Assembly (NCBI RefSeq): GCF_037176765.1
Contig: NC_090021.1
Location: 144,100,574 to 144,164,573, forward strand
DNA: 64,000 nt
DNA from: Anolis sagrei
Lineage: Eukaryota; Chordata; Lepidosauria; Squamata; Anolidae
Direction: 5' to 3'
The position numbers and the translations under genes were made by a program. Position 1 is the stretch's first letter; every line of letters starts with the position of its first letter. The notes under the pieces were generated by a model, which made no database searches, was not told the DNA's origin, and worked only from the letters and a program-made list of their open reading frames with translations. Positions 31,795 to 42,763 of this stretch are shown here, piece after piece.

Positions 31795-32460
31795 CCGCCA
31801 ATGGCGTCTGCTCTGCTGCGCTTCTCCCTCCACAGGCTTCTCCTTCCACAGGGGATGGAGAAGGCTGTGGAGAGAGAAGCGCTCTCTGCTCTCCCGCGGA
31901 GAACAGAGAGCACAGCAGAGCGGGCGCCATTCCTCTGTAACAGAAAATCCCTGGTTGCGCGAATGGTGGAGGCGGCGCCGGGTGGGCGTGGCCAGGGAAG
32001 CCAGCATCGCTTGGCCACGCCCACCCGGCGCCGCCTCCACCATTCGCGCCACCAGGGATTTTCTGTTAAAGAGGAATGGCGCCCGCTCTGCTGCGCTTCT
32101 CCCTCCACAGGCTTCTCCATCCCGTGTGGAAGGAGAAGCCTGTGGAGGGAGAAGCGCAGCAGAGCGGGCGCCATTCATTCCTCTGTAACAGACGATCCCT
32201 GGTGGCAAGGAAGGCGTGCGCAAATGGTGGAGGCGGCACCGGGTGGGCGTGGCCAAGCGATGCTTGCATCCCGGCCTGGAAGCCTGGCCACGCCCACCCG
32301 GCGCCGCTTCCACCGTTTGCGCACGCCTTCCTTGCCACCAGGGATCGTCTGTTACAGAGGAATGAATGGCGTCCACTCTGCTGCGCTCTCTGTTCTCCGT
32401 GGGAGAGCAGAGAGCGCTTCTCCCTCCACAGGCTTCTCCATCCTGCTCTGGAAAGGTTTG
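31795..32460. repeat. Chain of alternating GC-rich palindromes
   Basis: Two sequence modules alternate in opposite orientations: A (TCTGCTGCGCTTCTCCCTCC) and B (GGTGGGCGTGGCC). Hairpin centres are near 31898, 32008, 32122, 32275 and 32400. Long open frames on both strands here only reflect GC-rich symmetric sequence. Confidence 0.85.
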
Positions 32461-33205
32461 GCCCAATTCTATTGTTGATGAGGTTCAGAATGCTCTGTGA
32501 TTGTAGGTGAACTACAAATCCTAGCAACTACAACTCGCAAATGTCAATATTCTATTTCCCCCATACTCCACCCGTGTTCACATTTGGGCATATGGAATAT
32601 TCGTGCCAAGTTTGGGCCAGATCTTTCATTGAATCCACAGTGATTTATGGAAGCAGGTGAACTACAACTCCCAAACTCAAGGTCAATGCCCACCAAACCC
32701 TTCCAGTATTTTCTGTTGTTCATGGGAGTTCTGTGTACCAAGACTGGTTCAATTCCATCATTGGTGGGGTTTAGAATGCTCTTTGATTGCAGGTGAACTA
32801 TAAATCCCAGCAAATACAACCCCCAAACGCCACCAGTGTTCACATTTGGGCATATTGAGTATCAGTGCCAAGTTTGGTCCAGATCCATCCTTGTTTGAGT
32901 CCACAGTGATCTCTGGATGTAGGTGAACTACAACTCTAAAACCAAAGGACACTGCCCACCAAACCCTTCCAGTATTTTCTGTTGGTCATGGGAGAACTGT
33001 GTGCTAAGTTTGGTTCAATTCCATCGTTGATGGGGTTCAGAATGTTCTTTGATTATAGGTAAACTATAAATCCCAGCAACTACAACTCCCAAATGACAAA
33101 ATCAATTTTTTTTGAGTGAAGGACATACATTGGGTTGTTAGGTATCCAGTGGTTTTTGAGTTCTGTTAATCCCACAAACGAACATTACATTTTTATTTAT
33201 ATAGA
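32460..33205 (-). mobile_element. Helitron piece (5' terminus at 33205)
   Basis: On the minus strand it starts A|TCTATATAAATAAAAATG and continues through the module set seen in 57847-58403 (CCACTGGATACC, CAACAGAAAATACTGGAAGG, CAAATGTGAACACTGGTG). No CTRR terminus was found; it ends against the palindrome chain. Confidence 0.75.
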
Positions 33206-33256
33206 TTTATTTCCTATATTTATACCCTGCCCTTCTCCCCCTGAAAGGGGACTCAT
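33206..33256 (-). mobile_element. L2-like tail fragment
   Basis: ATTTATACCCTGCCCTTCTC and CTGAAAGGGGACTCATG, the L2-like 3' hairpin, directly abutting the Helitron terminus at an A/T site. Confidence 0.6.
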
Positions 33257-34634
33257 GCTTACATATTCCAAAAACCACTTTCAAAAAGACAGAAAATAGA
33301 ATGCTTTCCTCATTTTAATTGGAACTATTTTATCTCCAGAAATGCTAAAACGATGCTTTATGTTCAGATTGTAACAATAAAAATACATCATGCATATCAG
33401 ATACTTACATTACAATTCATAACAGTAGCAAAATAGGACATATGCAATTTGGTCATCATTTTTTTAAAAAAACTATAGTCCGGCCCTCCAACGGTCTGGG
33501 GGACAGTAATCCGGCCCCCCGTTTAAAAAGTTTGAGGACCCCTGACTTAGATGAAAGTTGGAGGGTGTGCTTATCATGTTTGCAGATGACACCAAATTGG
33601 GAGGGATAGCTAATACCCCAGAAAACAGAATCTGAATTCAAAACTACCTTACAAGATTAGAGATCTGGGTCAAAACTAACAAAATGAATTTCAATGGACA
33701 AATGTAAGATATTACACTTAGCAGAAAAAAATGAAATGCAAAGATACAGGATTGGTGATGTCTGACCGGACACGTGAAAGGGATATTGGATTTTTGTGGA
33801 CAACAAGTTAAACATGAGCCAAAGGTGTGATACTGCTGCTAAAAAAAGCCACTGGGATTTTGGACTGCATTGAAAGGAGTATAGTGTCTACTAGATCAAA
33901 GGAAGAAATGGTGCGCCTCTGTTCTGCTTTGGTCAGACTTCATCTGGAATACTGTGTCCACTTCTGGGCACCACATTTAAAGGTCTGGAGACCATGCCTT
34001 ATGAGGAACGTCTTAAAGAGCTGGATAGGTTTGGCCTGCAAAAGAGAAGGTTGAGAGGAAACATGATAGCCATGTTTAAATTTGAAAGAATTGTCATAAG
34101 GAAGAGAGAGCAGGCATGTTTTCAGCTACCATGGAGACTAGGACTCAAAGCAATGGGCTCAAATTACAGGGAAGGAGATTCCACTTGAATATTAGGAAGA
34201 ACTTCCTGTCTGTAAGAGCTGCTCAATGCCTTGGAGTGTGATGAAAGCTTTGGATGCTTTTGAACAGAGACTGGATGGCCATCTTTTGGGGGTAATTTCA
34301 TCATGCTTTTCCTGCATGGCGAGGTTGGACTAGATGGTCCATGTGGTTTCTTCCATTATTCTATGGATCTACTTAATACTTCAGTTCTGTGGTCTGCTTT
34401 ATTCAAAACAAGCATGAGCGACACATCCATTTACAAGGGATATAATGAGTGATGGAATGAGATACAATATTTTACAAATATTTTGATGCCTCTAGGTAAC
34501 TTTACCTTATTAGGTAAACAACATGCACTAAGACAGGGCCACAAAAAACCATGTGCCTCTTTATTATCACAAATTGTGTTGTGGTTTCTTGTGGGGGGGG
34601 GGACTCACTGGAAATATTTATACACATTTCAAAA

Positions 34635-34965
34635 TGTAGCATTTTATTTATTTAGTTATTTGGGGTGCTTCTACCCCATCCTTCTCAACCCCCTAGGGGG
34701 GACTCAGGGTGGCTTACAAAAGGCACAATTCGATGCCCAACAATTCACAAAATACAAAATTACTATTTACAATATAGCGTCAACAGTTATAACTAGTTAA
34801 AAACAACCAAAACAATACAATAGCAGCAATAAAATAATCTTGTGGTCATTGTTCGCCAATTCATAAATCCATAATCCATCTAGCATCGTCATTGTCCTTT
34901 CCTACTCTGGTCGTCATTGTCTTTTGTCCGTCTGCATGATCTCATGAAACTATTTTTCATTGAGT
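34635..34965 (-). mobile_element. L2-like LINE 3' end
   Basis: TTATTTATTTAGTTATTTGG tail, CTACCCCATCCTTCTCAACC, GGGGGACTCAGGGTGGCTTA, and a 3' UTR closely similar to that at 905-1200 (CACAATTCGATGCC). Confidence 0.8.
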
Positions 34966-34969
34966 CAGA

Positions 34970-36250
34970 TTTTAGTTTTCCTGAGTCAATGTGCTCAACA
35001 TGCACCATCACACAAGAATAATTCTACCTTAAGCTATCTGAAGAATCTCTTATTGGTACAAATACCTCATGCATAACTAACTTATAAGTATGTGCTGCTC
35101 AAGTATTTCCACAGGTATACAGCTGAGAAAGGCAAGAATAACTTGCCTATATAGTCCTTTGCTATAAAAATGTCTGAGTCTCAGGAATTACTTCATTCAG
35201 ATTCCTATCAGATAGATGGAGAAACAGCTGTTAAATGTAGGTGTCAGAGAAAGTCCCCATGGTTTCTTTTAAGAGTGGAATTGTTTACTTCAGTTGATTT
35301 TCTCTTCTGTATGAGTGAAAGAGATTCACTTTTTCAGCAGTATTATAATCCAGAACTACGCTAAAGCAATGTAAAGGAAGAAAAACAGAAATCTCATTTA
35401 TTTGTCACATCTCTACTTGCAAATGCTAGGTGGTGAGTTTAGATAAAAGACAGGCTTTTTATATGCCCTCTCTTAGTCTTCCTACTTCAAAAGATACACA
35501 ATCAACAATAGGACATCGATTTTTAGAGGTCTTTTTCTCTCAGAAAAGTTTATATTGTTCCACTACTTAATTAATTAGTCTTTAGGGGAAAACCACATAT
35601 GTTTCTTCAATTCATTATAGAATTATGGACTTGTTTTAGGAAATGAAAACGCTAAAATCCAGTCAGAGACAAAAGAAATTTAAATGCATTTAATGGTTTT
35701 TTTATTGTACAACCATTTGTGGTGCTCTGCCTGGTTTAGAGAATAGTTGTATGATCTTCCTCTTCAAAGCATTACAGGGAAAATTAGCTTTGTAGTAGCT
35801 TATGTGCCTTAAGTATTCACAACAGGACTATTTCACTAGGGACTTATTAATGGATTTTTGATTGTCACACATTTCCATTGCTGCACTTATAGTCCCTGAA
35901 TAGTCATCTATAAAATAAATGCAAGCTAGGAGTACTGTTTGTCAAATTAATGGAAATGAATAGTTGTTTGGTAACTGTTTTAATATATGTGTTGAAGGAA
36001 AGGAGGAAGAGAACGTGACACTAGTTGTTAAATTTTGTAAATAAATTGGAATTTTGACATGCATCAATTCGTTGTACTTTTGCGATGAAGAATCTTTTCA
36101 CTTTAGGAGGCCTACTCTCACTCTCCCCTCAATGAAAGCATACAAGGAGGCTCATAACACCCAATTAGCTTAAAGAAACAAAGGGACAAAGAAGAGAAAT
36201 GGCTCAAAAGGAAAGGAAAAGCATACATAACTAAATAAATCTAGATTAAT
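34970..36250. other. No gene recognised
   Basis: AT-rich non-coding DNA. The 35170-35364 frame has no recognisable domain. Confidence 0.45.
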
Positions 36251-36256
36251 TACAGA

Positions 36257-36350
36257 AAAACAAAGTGACCAATTACAAATTAACTGAAGCTAAAACATTA
36301 AAGAACACTAAAACAAAGTGACCAATTACAAATTAACTGAAGCTAAAACA
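36257..36350 (+). repeat. Recent direct duplication, 41 bp identical, 53-bp offset
   Basis: 36257-36297 and 36310-36350 are identical over 41 bases (AAAACAAAGTGACCAATTAC onward). Confidence 0.9.
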
Positions 36351-36456
36351 CTAAAACATTTAAGAATGCTAAATTCATAGATCAGGAAAGCAGGCATAAT
36401 GGAGTAAAAGTGATCAGAACTAGCCTATTCCAAAATTAGGGCATCAACTCATACTT

Positions 36457-37149
36457 CAGCAGTTCTCAACCTTTCTAATGCCGCGACCCCTTAATACAGT
36501 TCCTCATGTTGTGGTGGCCCCCAACCATAACATTATTTTCATTGCTACTTCATAACTGTCATTTTGCTACAGTTATGAATTGTAATGTAAATATCTGAGC
36601 AATTCACTGGAGCAATTTTGACACAAATACACAATATGCCCAAATCTGAATACTAGTGGGGGTTGGAGGGGTTGATTTTGTCATTTGGAAGTTGTAGGTG
36701 TTGGGATTTATAGTTAATCTACAATCAAAGCATTTTGAACTCCACCAATGATGGAATTGAACCAAAAATGGCGCACAAATCTCCCATGACCAACAGAAAA
36801 TACTGGAAGGTTTTTAAAGTTGTAGTTCACCTACATCCGGAGAGCACTGTAGACTCAAACAATGATGGATCTGGGCCAAACTTGGCACAAACACTCAATA
36901 TGCCCAAATGTGAACACTGGTGAAATTTTGGGGAAATAGACCTTGACATTTGGGAGCTGCTGGGATTTATAGTTCACCTACAATCAAAGAGCATTCTGAA
37001 CCCCACCAATGATAGAATTGGGCCAAACTTCCCACACAACTCCCATGACCAACAGAAAATACTGTGTTTTGTGTTGGTCTTTGGTGACCACTCTGACACC
37101 TCCCTTGCGACCCCTCCAGGGGTCCTGACCCCCAGGTTGAGAAACGCTG
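36457..37149 (+). mobile_element. SPIN-like hAT non-autonomous element
   Basis: Termini CAGCAGTTCTCAACC and GGTTGAGAAACGCTG. The 5' part (CTTCATAACTGTCATTTTGC, ATGAATTGTAATGTAAATAT) matches my recall of SPIN. Flanks TCATACTT (36449-36456) and TCCTAGTT (37150-37157) agree at 6 of 8 bases. The middle (about 36630-37060) is the module set also found in the Helitron at 57847. No transposase ORF. Confidence 0.8.
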
Positions 37150-37159
37150 TCCTAGTTGG

Positions 37160-37650
37160 TCACTTAAAACATAGACACGATCTGCTGTCAGGTTGTCCAG
37201 CTTTTGACAATCAAGATGAATTCAAATGACAAGAACTCAAGTAGTTTAAGTTTAAGTTTCAAGTCTTGAAAACCAGGTTGCTTAGAGACAACCAGTAGAT
37301 GATGTATACAAATGAGATTGTGACATAGCTAGCACTTGTAGCAGAGATTGGGAGACTGATAGCTTAGCCATCAGTGAGTTCTTCTGAGCCTACTCACTTT
37401 AAAGGATACAATTAAAAGTGGAAACAATTGAAATAGGAGTTTTGTATGGATCAGGGTTACATGGGAAAAGAACAGATACAGAGAGAAGTGAAGTGTTCAG
37501 TAAAAATTCCAAAGATGATCAGTTCAATTTACTTGAATTAAAACCTTTATAGTGTCTCCATTCTCTTCTACTTAATTACTGCTGTAATTAGAGCCAGCAA
37601 TGAGCATTAGGAGAAAAATCCTTGTGATACATGAAAATGGAAAATAAGCT
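37160..37650. other. No gene recognised
   Basis: Unassigned non-coding sequence. Confidence 0.4.
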
Positions 37651-37894
37651 GTCTATGACAGCAGTTTTCAAAGTGTACCCCACAACCCCTTGGGGCTCCG
37701 TGAAGCATACTGAGGGGCTCCACAATTTTCTCCTTTCCCTCCTCCTCTTAGCTTTCTTTCCTCTTTTCTGCTGTGCCCCTCCCACTGCCTCCCTTGCCCC
37801 CAAACGCCCCTTTTTCCTCACCTTCTTTGCTACCCAGATCCTTTCCCTCTTGCCTTCCTTGCTTCCCAAACCCTATTTCCCTACCACCACTCAG

Positions 37895-37964
37895 GGGGTG
37901 CTTTGATTGTGCTTTTCCTGAATGGCAGAAGGGGGTTGGACTGGATGACTCCTGGGGTTGCTTC

Positions 37965-38006
<42 letters not shown>

Positions 38007-38098
38007 AAAGGCTGGTGGCCATCTGTTGGGGGTGCTTTGATTGTGATTTTCCTGCATGGCAGAAGGAGGTTGGACTGGGTGCCCTCTGGGGTTTCTGC

Positions 38099-38134
<36 letters not shown>

Positions 38135-38530
38135 CCATCCACTGCTACCCATTGCTGTGGCCCTGTGTCTATATATGTGCTTTGTGTGTGTATATATTTT
38201 TGTATATGTGTATATATGTGTGTTTGCATATATGTGTGTGTGTGTGTCGTTTTGCGCATGTGTTGTAATTATTATTTATTTTTTGGCTTTTTACGTGTCT
38301 TTCGTTGTGTTTTCCAGTGTTTTTATGACTAATGGTAACTTGTTGGCTTGGTGTATTGTGTCCAAATTTGGAGCCAATTTGTCCAGTGGTTTTTGAGTTA
38401 TGTTAATCCCACAAACGAACATTACATTTTTATTTATATAGATTACAAAGGCAGGTGGCCATCTGTTGGGTGTTGCTTTGATTGTGCTTTTTCCGCATGG
38501 CAGAAGGGGCTTGGACTGGATGGTCTTCCA
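37895..38530 (+). repeat. Three CR1-3'-like units separated by (ATT)n and a Helitron piece
   Basis: Units at 37895-37965, 38006-38098 and 38447-38525 share GTGGCCATCTGTTGGG, TGCTTTGATTGTG and GCAGAAGG-GTTGGACTGG. (ATT)n runs lie at 37965-38005 and 38100-38134. The poly-Tyr and poly-Asn open frames here are repeat translation. Confidence 0.8.
38160..38442 (-). mobile_element. Helitron 5' end with TG-rich microsatellite
   Basis: The minus strand begins A|TCTATATAAATAAAAATG at 38442 and continues GGACAAATTGGCTCCAAATT, then decays into a (TATG)n-like region. Same family as 19385. Confidence 0.75.
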
Positions 38531-38664
38531 TTGAAATACTGTTAAGTTTATTTTGGTCAAAAAGTTAGCCCGTGCCTGATATATAAACATTTCTTGGGGT
38601 TCCATAAGAAACTTTTGCTTCAAAAAGGACTCTACAGCTGAAAACATTTGAGAACCCGGACTAT

Positions 38665-39725
38665 AGCATGGTGGAGCCATGTTTTAAACTAAATAAGTGC
38701 CTTACAAAATTGTAGGAATGGGATGAAAGTTATTATATCTATTAAACAAAGGATTTCCCATTTTGGGGTGGAGGCAAATTTGGGAAGAATCACCCTGATT
38801 TTGTGATTCAACAATTTTGTGTTGATTTTGCCTGGTATGCAGTGCACATATCCCAGAATGTTTTGGAAAATTACTCTGCACAATCCATGTGGGAGTTTTC
38901 AGGCAAAAAGACTACTGCTGACAGAGACAAGTTTATGTACTAAACTGAGATATTATGCAATATAGAAACAGTTTTCCACAAATTAGTTTCCACATTTCTG
39001 AAACTAATTTTGTATGGTTTTATGAAGAAAATAACTGGAAAATCTTGGGGCTTTCCCTGGTAGGTGTATCTATCGAATCCTAAAATATAGCTTAAACTTA
39101 TTTCTTCTTCCACACCTTGATGGGGTCTAAGAATAAAGAGAATTAAGACTAGATTTTCACAAAATAGGTGGGCTTTGGTTAGGGTTGAAAAACAACTAGA
39201 GGGATTAATTTTCATAGAGATGGATCCTTCCTTGCTGTCAAAGTTTAGTTTTGGGTAAAAAAATATTAGCAAGGGAATTCTCCAAGGTGCTGAACCATCA
39301 ATGAGTTTCAGTGAAGCCACTGCTCTAAGGTGCGAAATTCTTGATTGTTTCCAAACCTAAGCATGATAGATCTATGCCAGCCTCTTCTCTCCCACTACAA
39401 CAGGGGCAGTGGCAGTTGGAATAGATGGGGCATTTTCATCTTCTTCTGGGTCTTAAATCATTCACCTTTAAATGTGTAGCAGGATGCCCTGTAGGAATCA
39501 GAATTTTTCATGTTTTTTCTTCTGGTCCAATTTCTAGCTGAACAAGCACTTCTAGCTCTATGCTCAAATTTCAGCAAACCCTTATAGAACTTGAAAATAA
39601 CATTAACTAAATATATGCACAATTTACTAGTTGACCAATTTTGCAGGGGTGGGGTCCAGCTCAAGGACTCAAAACAAACAATAGTTTAAGAAATGTATCT
39701 ACTAGCTGCATTATCCACAGAGTGG
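38665..39725. other. No gene recognised
   Basis: Non-coding; the 126-codon minus frame at 38940-39320 has no recognisable features. Confidence 0.45.
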
Positions 39726-39731
39726 TTAATG

Positions 39732-40098
39732 CAGGAGTCTCCAAACTAAGATCCATGGGCAGCCCTTCAAGGTCATTTAACTGGCTCACACCCTAAACTT
39801 TAGACTTAGGGTTTCCCTAAGTCTGAAATGACTTGAAGAAACATAGCAAAACAATCCTAATGAATTTGACTATCTCATGAGCCAAAAAATAAGCCCACAC
39901 TTCCCATTGAAATACTGGTATGTTTATGTTGGTTGAAATTGTTCTTCTTTTTAAACATGGTGTTGTTATTTCATGTTTTTGTACTACAAATGTGCAGTGT
40001 GCATAGGAATTCATTCTTTTTCCAAACTACAGTTCAACCTCCCAACAATCTGAGGGACCATGAACTGGCCCTTTATTTTAAAAGTTTGAGAACTTCTG
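39732..40098. mobile_element. Charlie-type hAT, short non-autonomous copy
   Basis: Ends CAGGAGTCTCCAAACTAAG and AAAAGTTTGAGAACTTCTG match the termini of 31689-33544. The 8-base duplication GGTTAATG is exact (39724-39731, 40099-40106). Confidence 0.9.
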
Positions 40099-40106
40099 GG
40101 TTAATG

Positions 40107-40690
40107 TTTTGGCTCAGAATGGTGCAGAATAGAGGGATCAATAGCTGAATGAAAAGAACTCTCACCGAAGTTTATTGAACTGAAGCAGCTTGATTTGCAG
40201 ACAGAAGGGAAACAAGTACTGATGCACAAACAAGAAGCATCACAAGAATGTCCAGGTGGTCCTTCTATCAATCTGATTTATCATTTGAATCTTCCAACAT
40301 TAGACCATATTTCAGGCCAAGGATGTTGATATTCCACTTTCATTTCTGGAAGTAATTAACAGCAATTAACCCCCAAAATATTCATCAGCATAAACTCCAC
40401 TCCTATTCTGGCCTATACAACCTGTATGTCCCTAATTTGTTCAACCTAATTTGTGACTTTCATGATGATTAGGCTGATTACTCAAATAGAGGACCTAAAT
40501 TACTGGAGGTGCTGTAGTTTGGGCTAGACAATTTATGGTCTGAAAATATGAAATGGAAAAGTATCCAGTCCTCTTTCAGTATTTTGCACTGCTGTAGCGT
40601 CAAGTTTATTTCAAGTGCCAGAATCTTTTTATATATATTGTTGCAAATTGACAAGAAGCATACAATGTGAAAAACAAGGATAAAGCAATT
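40107..40690. other. No gene recognised
   Basis: Unassigned non-coding sequence. Confidence 0.4.
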
Positions 40691-40697
40691 TTGTAAA

Positions 40698-40960
40698 ATA
40701 ACAGCATTAAGTTGTCATTCAGAACCACTGTGGGAACGCAAAACTTTTTTGAATTACTGGGATGTCAGTAAGCATGAGAACCACATGCTGCTTTGACTGA
40801 AGGAGAAAAACCAAGCATTCATGCACATCTTGTTAAATGCAAAAACCCTTTTTAGACCTTGTAGGCAACTGATAAAGTCATTTGTGCTGGCAACCCAGGC
40901 ATGAGCTTTAACACTGCTGTACTTGTTCCATTTCATCGCTACCAAATGGTATTTAGCATA
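40698..40960. repeat. Unclassified dispersed repeat, copy 2
   Basis: Matches 9383-9665 block by block. A 111-codon minus frame (40754-41089) crosses it but has no family resemblance, and copy 1 does not keep the frame. Confidence 0.55.
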
Positions 40961-41336
40961 TGAGAAAGTATCAAAATTGCTTCTCACCTCATTGGGCAGC
41001 CAGATAACTACTGTTGAACCTGCAGTGGAGTTTTGACTTTTTTGGAATCCTGCTAACTTCAGCATCATAAGTTTAACATCTGATGGCAAACTCAGTGGAA
41101 AGGTTTCTATGTTCAGACAACAAAGGATTTACATATGGGAAAAATAATCAGTATGCACTAATTTACCAGAGGAAGCCCACTAAATTAAAAAAAGCCTACC
41201 ACAACTGGTATGGTATGTCTTGTTTCAAATATAAGTGTTTTAACAAATACATTTAATATCATAATCTATGTATGTGAGAAGATATAGATCTGGGCCTTGG
41301 AGATAAAACATTTCCTGTTTTCTCATTAGGTATAAC

Positions 41337-41646
41337 TATCAGGAACCGGTTTCCAGGCCTTGAGTCTTGGCGCAAAAAACCAGGATCCTGACATGTGATG
41401 CTGATAAGAATGTGCAGCTGGTGGCCTTGGGGGGAAGCAGTTGGTATTTGGCGGGGAATATTGCGTGGGTCTCTTGGTTGGCGGGAAAGGGGAATTCAAT
41501 TGTGAGGGAGGGTATATAAGGGTTGAACCGCGGCTGCTGGCCAATCCTGGCTTTCTTCGTGTATGAATGTCCAGCAGTAAAAGTTCCTGATTGATTACGG
41601 GTTGGCGTCCTGTGTCGTTATTGAGAGCGGCTGCTGTGAGCTTACA
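41337..41646 (+). mobile_element. Solo LTR of an LTR retroelement (fossil)
   Basis: A GC-richer block with a TATA-like TATATAAGGGTTG at about 41513 and a terminal CTTACA, flanked by the direct repeat TATAAC (41331-41336, 41647-41652). No internal coding region is present, so it is a solo LTR. Gypsy or endogenous-retrovirus origin is not resolved. Confidence 0.65.
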
Positions 41647-41654
41647 TATAACTG

Positions 41655-42755
41655 TATAGTGAATTAACATCCAGGGTAATTAAACATTTTTTAATAAACC
41701 CAAAAGGACAAGCATCTAACCTAGTGGTGACTCTCATCTATTCAAGATTCTTACCTAAATTGTTGGGCTACACAAATGGAAAAGTATCTGTTGTCACTGG
41801 ACAAGCAGGAGGCAACATTACACCCACTGAATCTGTATCAGTGAATCCAAGCAATTTTATCTGTAAGTTATTGGGCAAATTATTTGCAGGGGGCTATGAG
41901 GTGGTCTGAATCTTCATTTCCTGGGCATCACAGAGAGGTTGAGATACGTGGATAAGGGATGAAGAGACTTTGGATAACTAAAAGCTGCTTCTCCCAATTA
42001 CTACTGTTTCTCCTCACGTGGCCCCTGGGGCTGTGCTGTTTTGCTGATAGTCATGCTGGGTGCTCGTGCCAGCATCGTTTGATGGCGCTCGGCAGGCGCC
42101 ATCCAGAAGAGGAAAAAGAGACCATAAAAAGCCCAATGTCATGAGGTCGCAAGACAACTTTACTTCTTCAATTGCTGAACATTGTTATATTTCCCACACA
42201 AACAAAGTTCAGACTGATAAAATGCAGGTTTTGTTAGATTCATTGAAAGCAAAAAATATGTCTATACTCTGCCATGCTTTGAACATATATGCAAACTAAA
42301 GCAGTAGAGTTACCATATGATAGGATTTTGTATGTGTAATTTTATCTGACTGTATTAATATTATTGTAAAAGTTACATACACTTATGACCTCATCACAAG
42401 GACCAAGTGAAGCATCTCACTTCACCTGGCTTCCCTGCTGGACAGAGGGGGCAGTGGGGGAAATCCATCATCCCACACTGTTTCCTCTTTCCCCATCTTT
42501 CCCCATCCTCTTTCCCCATCACACGTGAGAAGCTTCGCCCTCCTGGCAAGAACCTGGGCAGGCTCCTGTGTTGGGAGAGAAGCATCTAAGGATGCTTCCA
42601 CCCTGGTTGGGGTGAGGCCTCTGTCGGAGATCACACAATGTTGTGTGATGGCCAGTCTGGGGCTCTGTCTCCAAAACAGAATGGATGCATACTAGGATGC
42701 TAAAATTGCCCCATCTAATGAGGCCTTTAAGTACATATGATCCTAACATTACTAG
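41655..42755. other. No gene recognised
   Basis: Short open frames on both strands near 42060-42750 overlap and show no domains. No element was identified. Confidence 0.4.
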
Positions 42756-42763
42756 GTATTTAT

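Larger units (their letters stand above)
31689..33544. mobile_element. Charlie-type hAT element with composite interior
   Basis: Termini CAGGGGTCCCCAAACTACGG and AGTTTGAGGACCCCTG are inverted repeats. The 8-base duplication ACTTAGAT is exact on both sides (31681-31688, 33545-33552). The interior holds a GC-rich palindrome chain (31795-32460), a minus-strand Helitron piece (32460-33205), an L2-like tail (33206-33256), and a stretch related to SPIN (33395-33450, TTACATTACAATTCATAACA). No transposase was seen. Same termini as 39732-40098. Confidence 0.85.
30410..34375 (+). mobile_element. CR1-like LINE, degraded, with nested insertions
   Basis: Pieces in order on the plus strand: an endonuclease-like relic near 30430-30500; an RT block at 31036-31332 (ITKIQHGFLKK, FLDRVTSLVDAGNAMDVAYL, GFSKAFDNILHDLFAHKL); GPVLFNIFINDLD at 31650-31690; thumb-like sequence at 33827-34054 ([25 protein letters not shown]); and a CR1-type 3' end (GGTTGGACTAGATGGTCCAT) to about 34370. 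It is split by a Penelope-like unit (31361-31570) and a hAT element (31689-33544). Many frame breaks and no intact ORF. Confidence 0.8.
37658..38660 (+). mobile_element. Possible old hAT shell around tandem CR1-type units
   Basis: The left edge CAGCAGTTTTCAAAGTGTAC and right edge AAAACATTTGAGAACCCGG look like hAT ends with GGGGCTCC and GGGGTTCC subterminal blocks. Flanking bases agree poorly, so the limits are tentative. The interior holds ATT repeats, CR1-type units and a Helitron end. Confidence 0.4.

Noticed and set aside
31721-32527. Several 150-240-codon open frames on both strands
   Set aside because: They fall in the GC-rich palindrome chain of a hAT element; both strands are open because the sequence is symmetric and stop-poor.
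37773-38396. 207-codon frame with poly-Tyr and poly-Ile
   Set aside because: Translation of ATT repeats and Helitron microsatellite.
40754-41089. 111-codon minus-strand frame as a host gene
   Set aside because: It crosses a dispersed repeat, shows no domain, and the related copy at 9383 does not maintain the frame.
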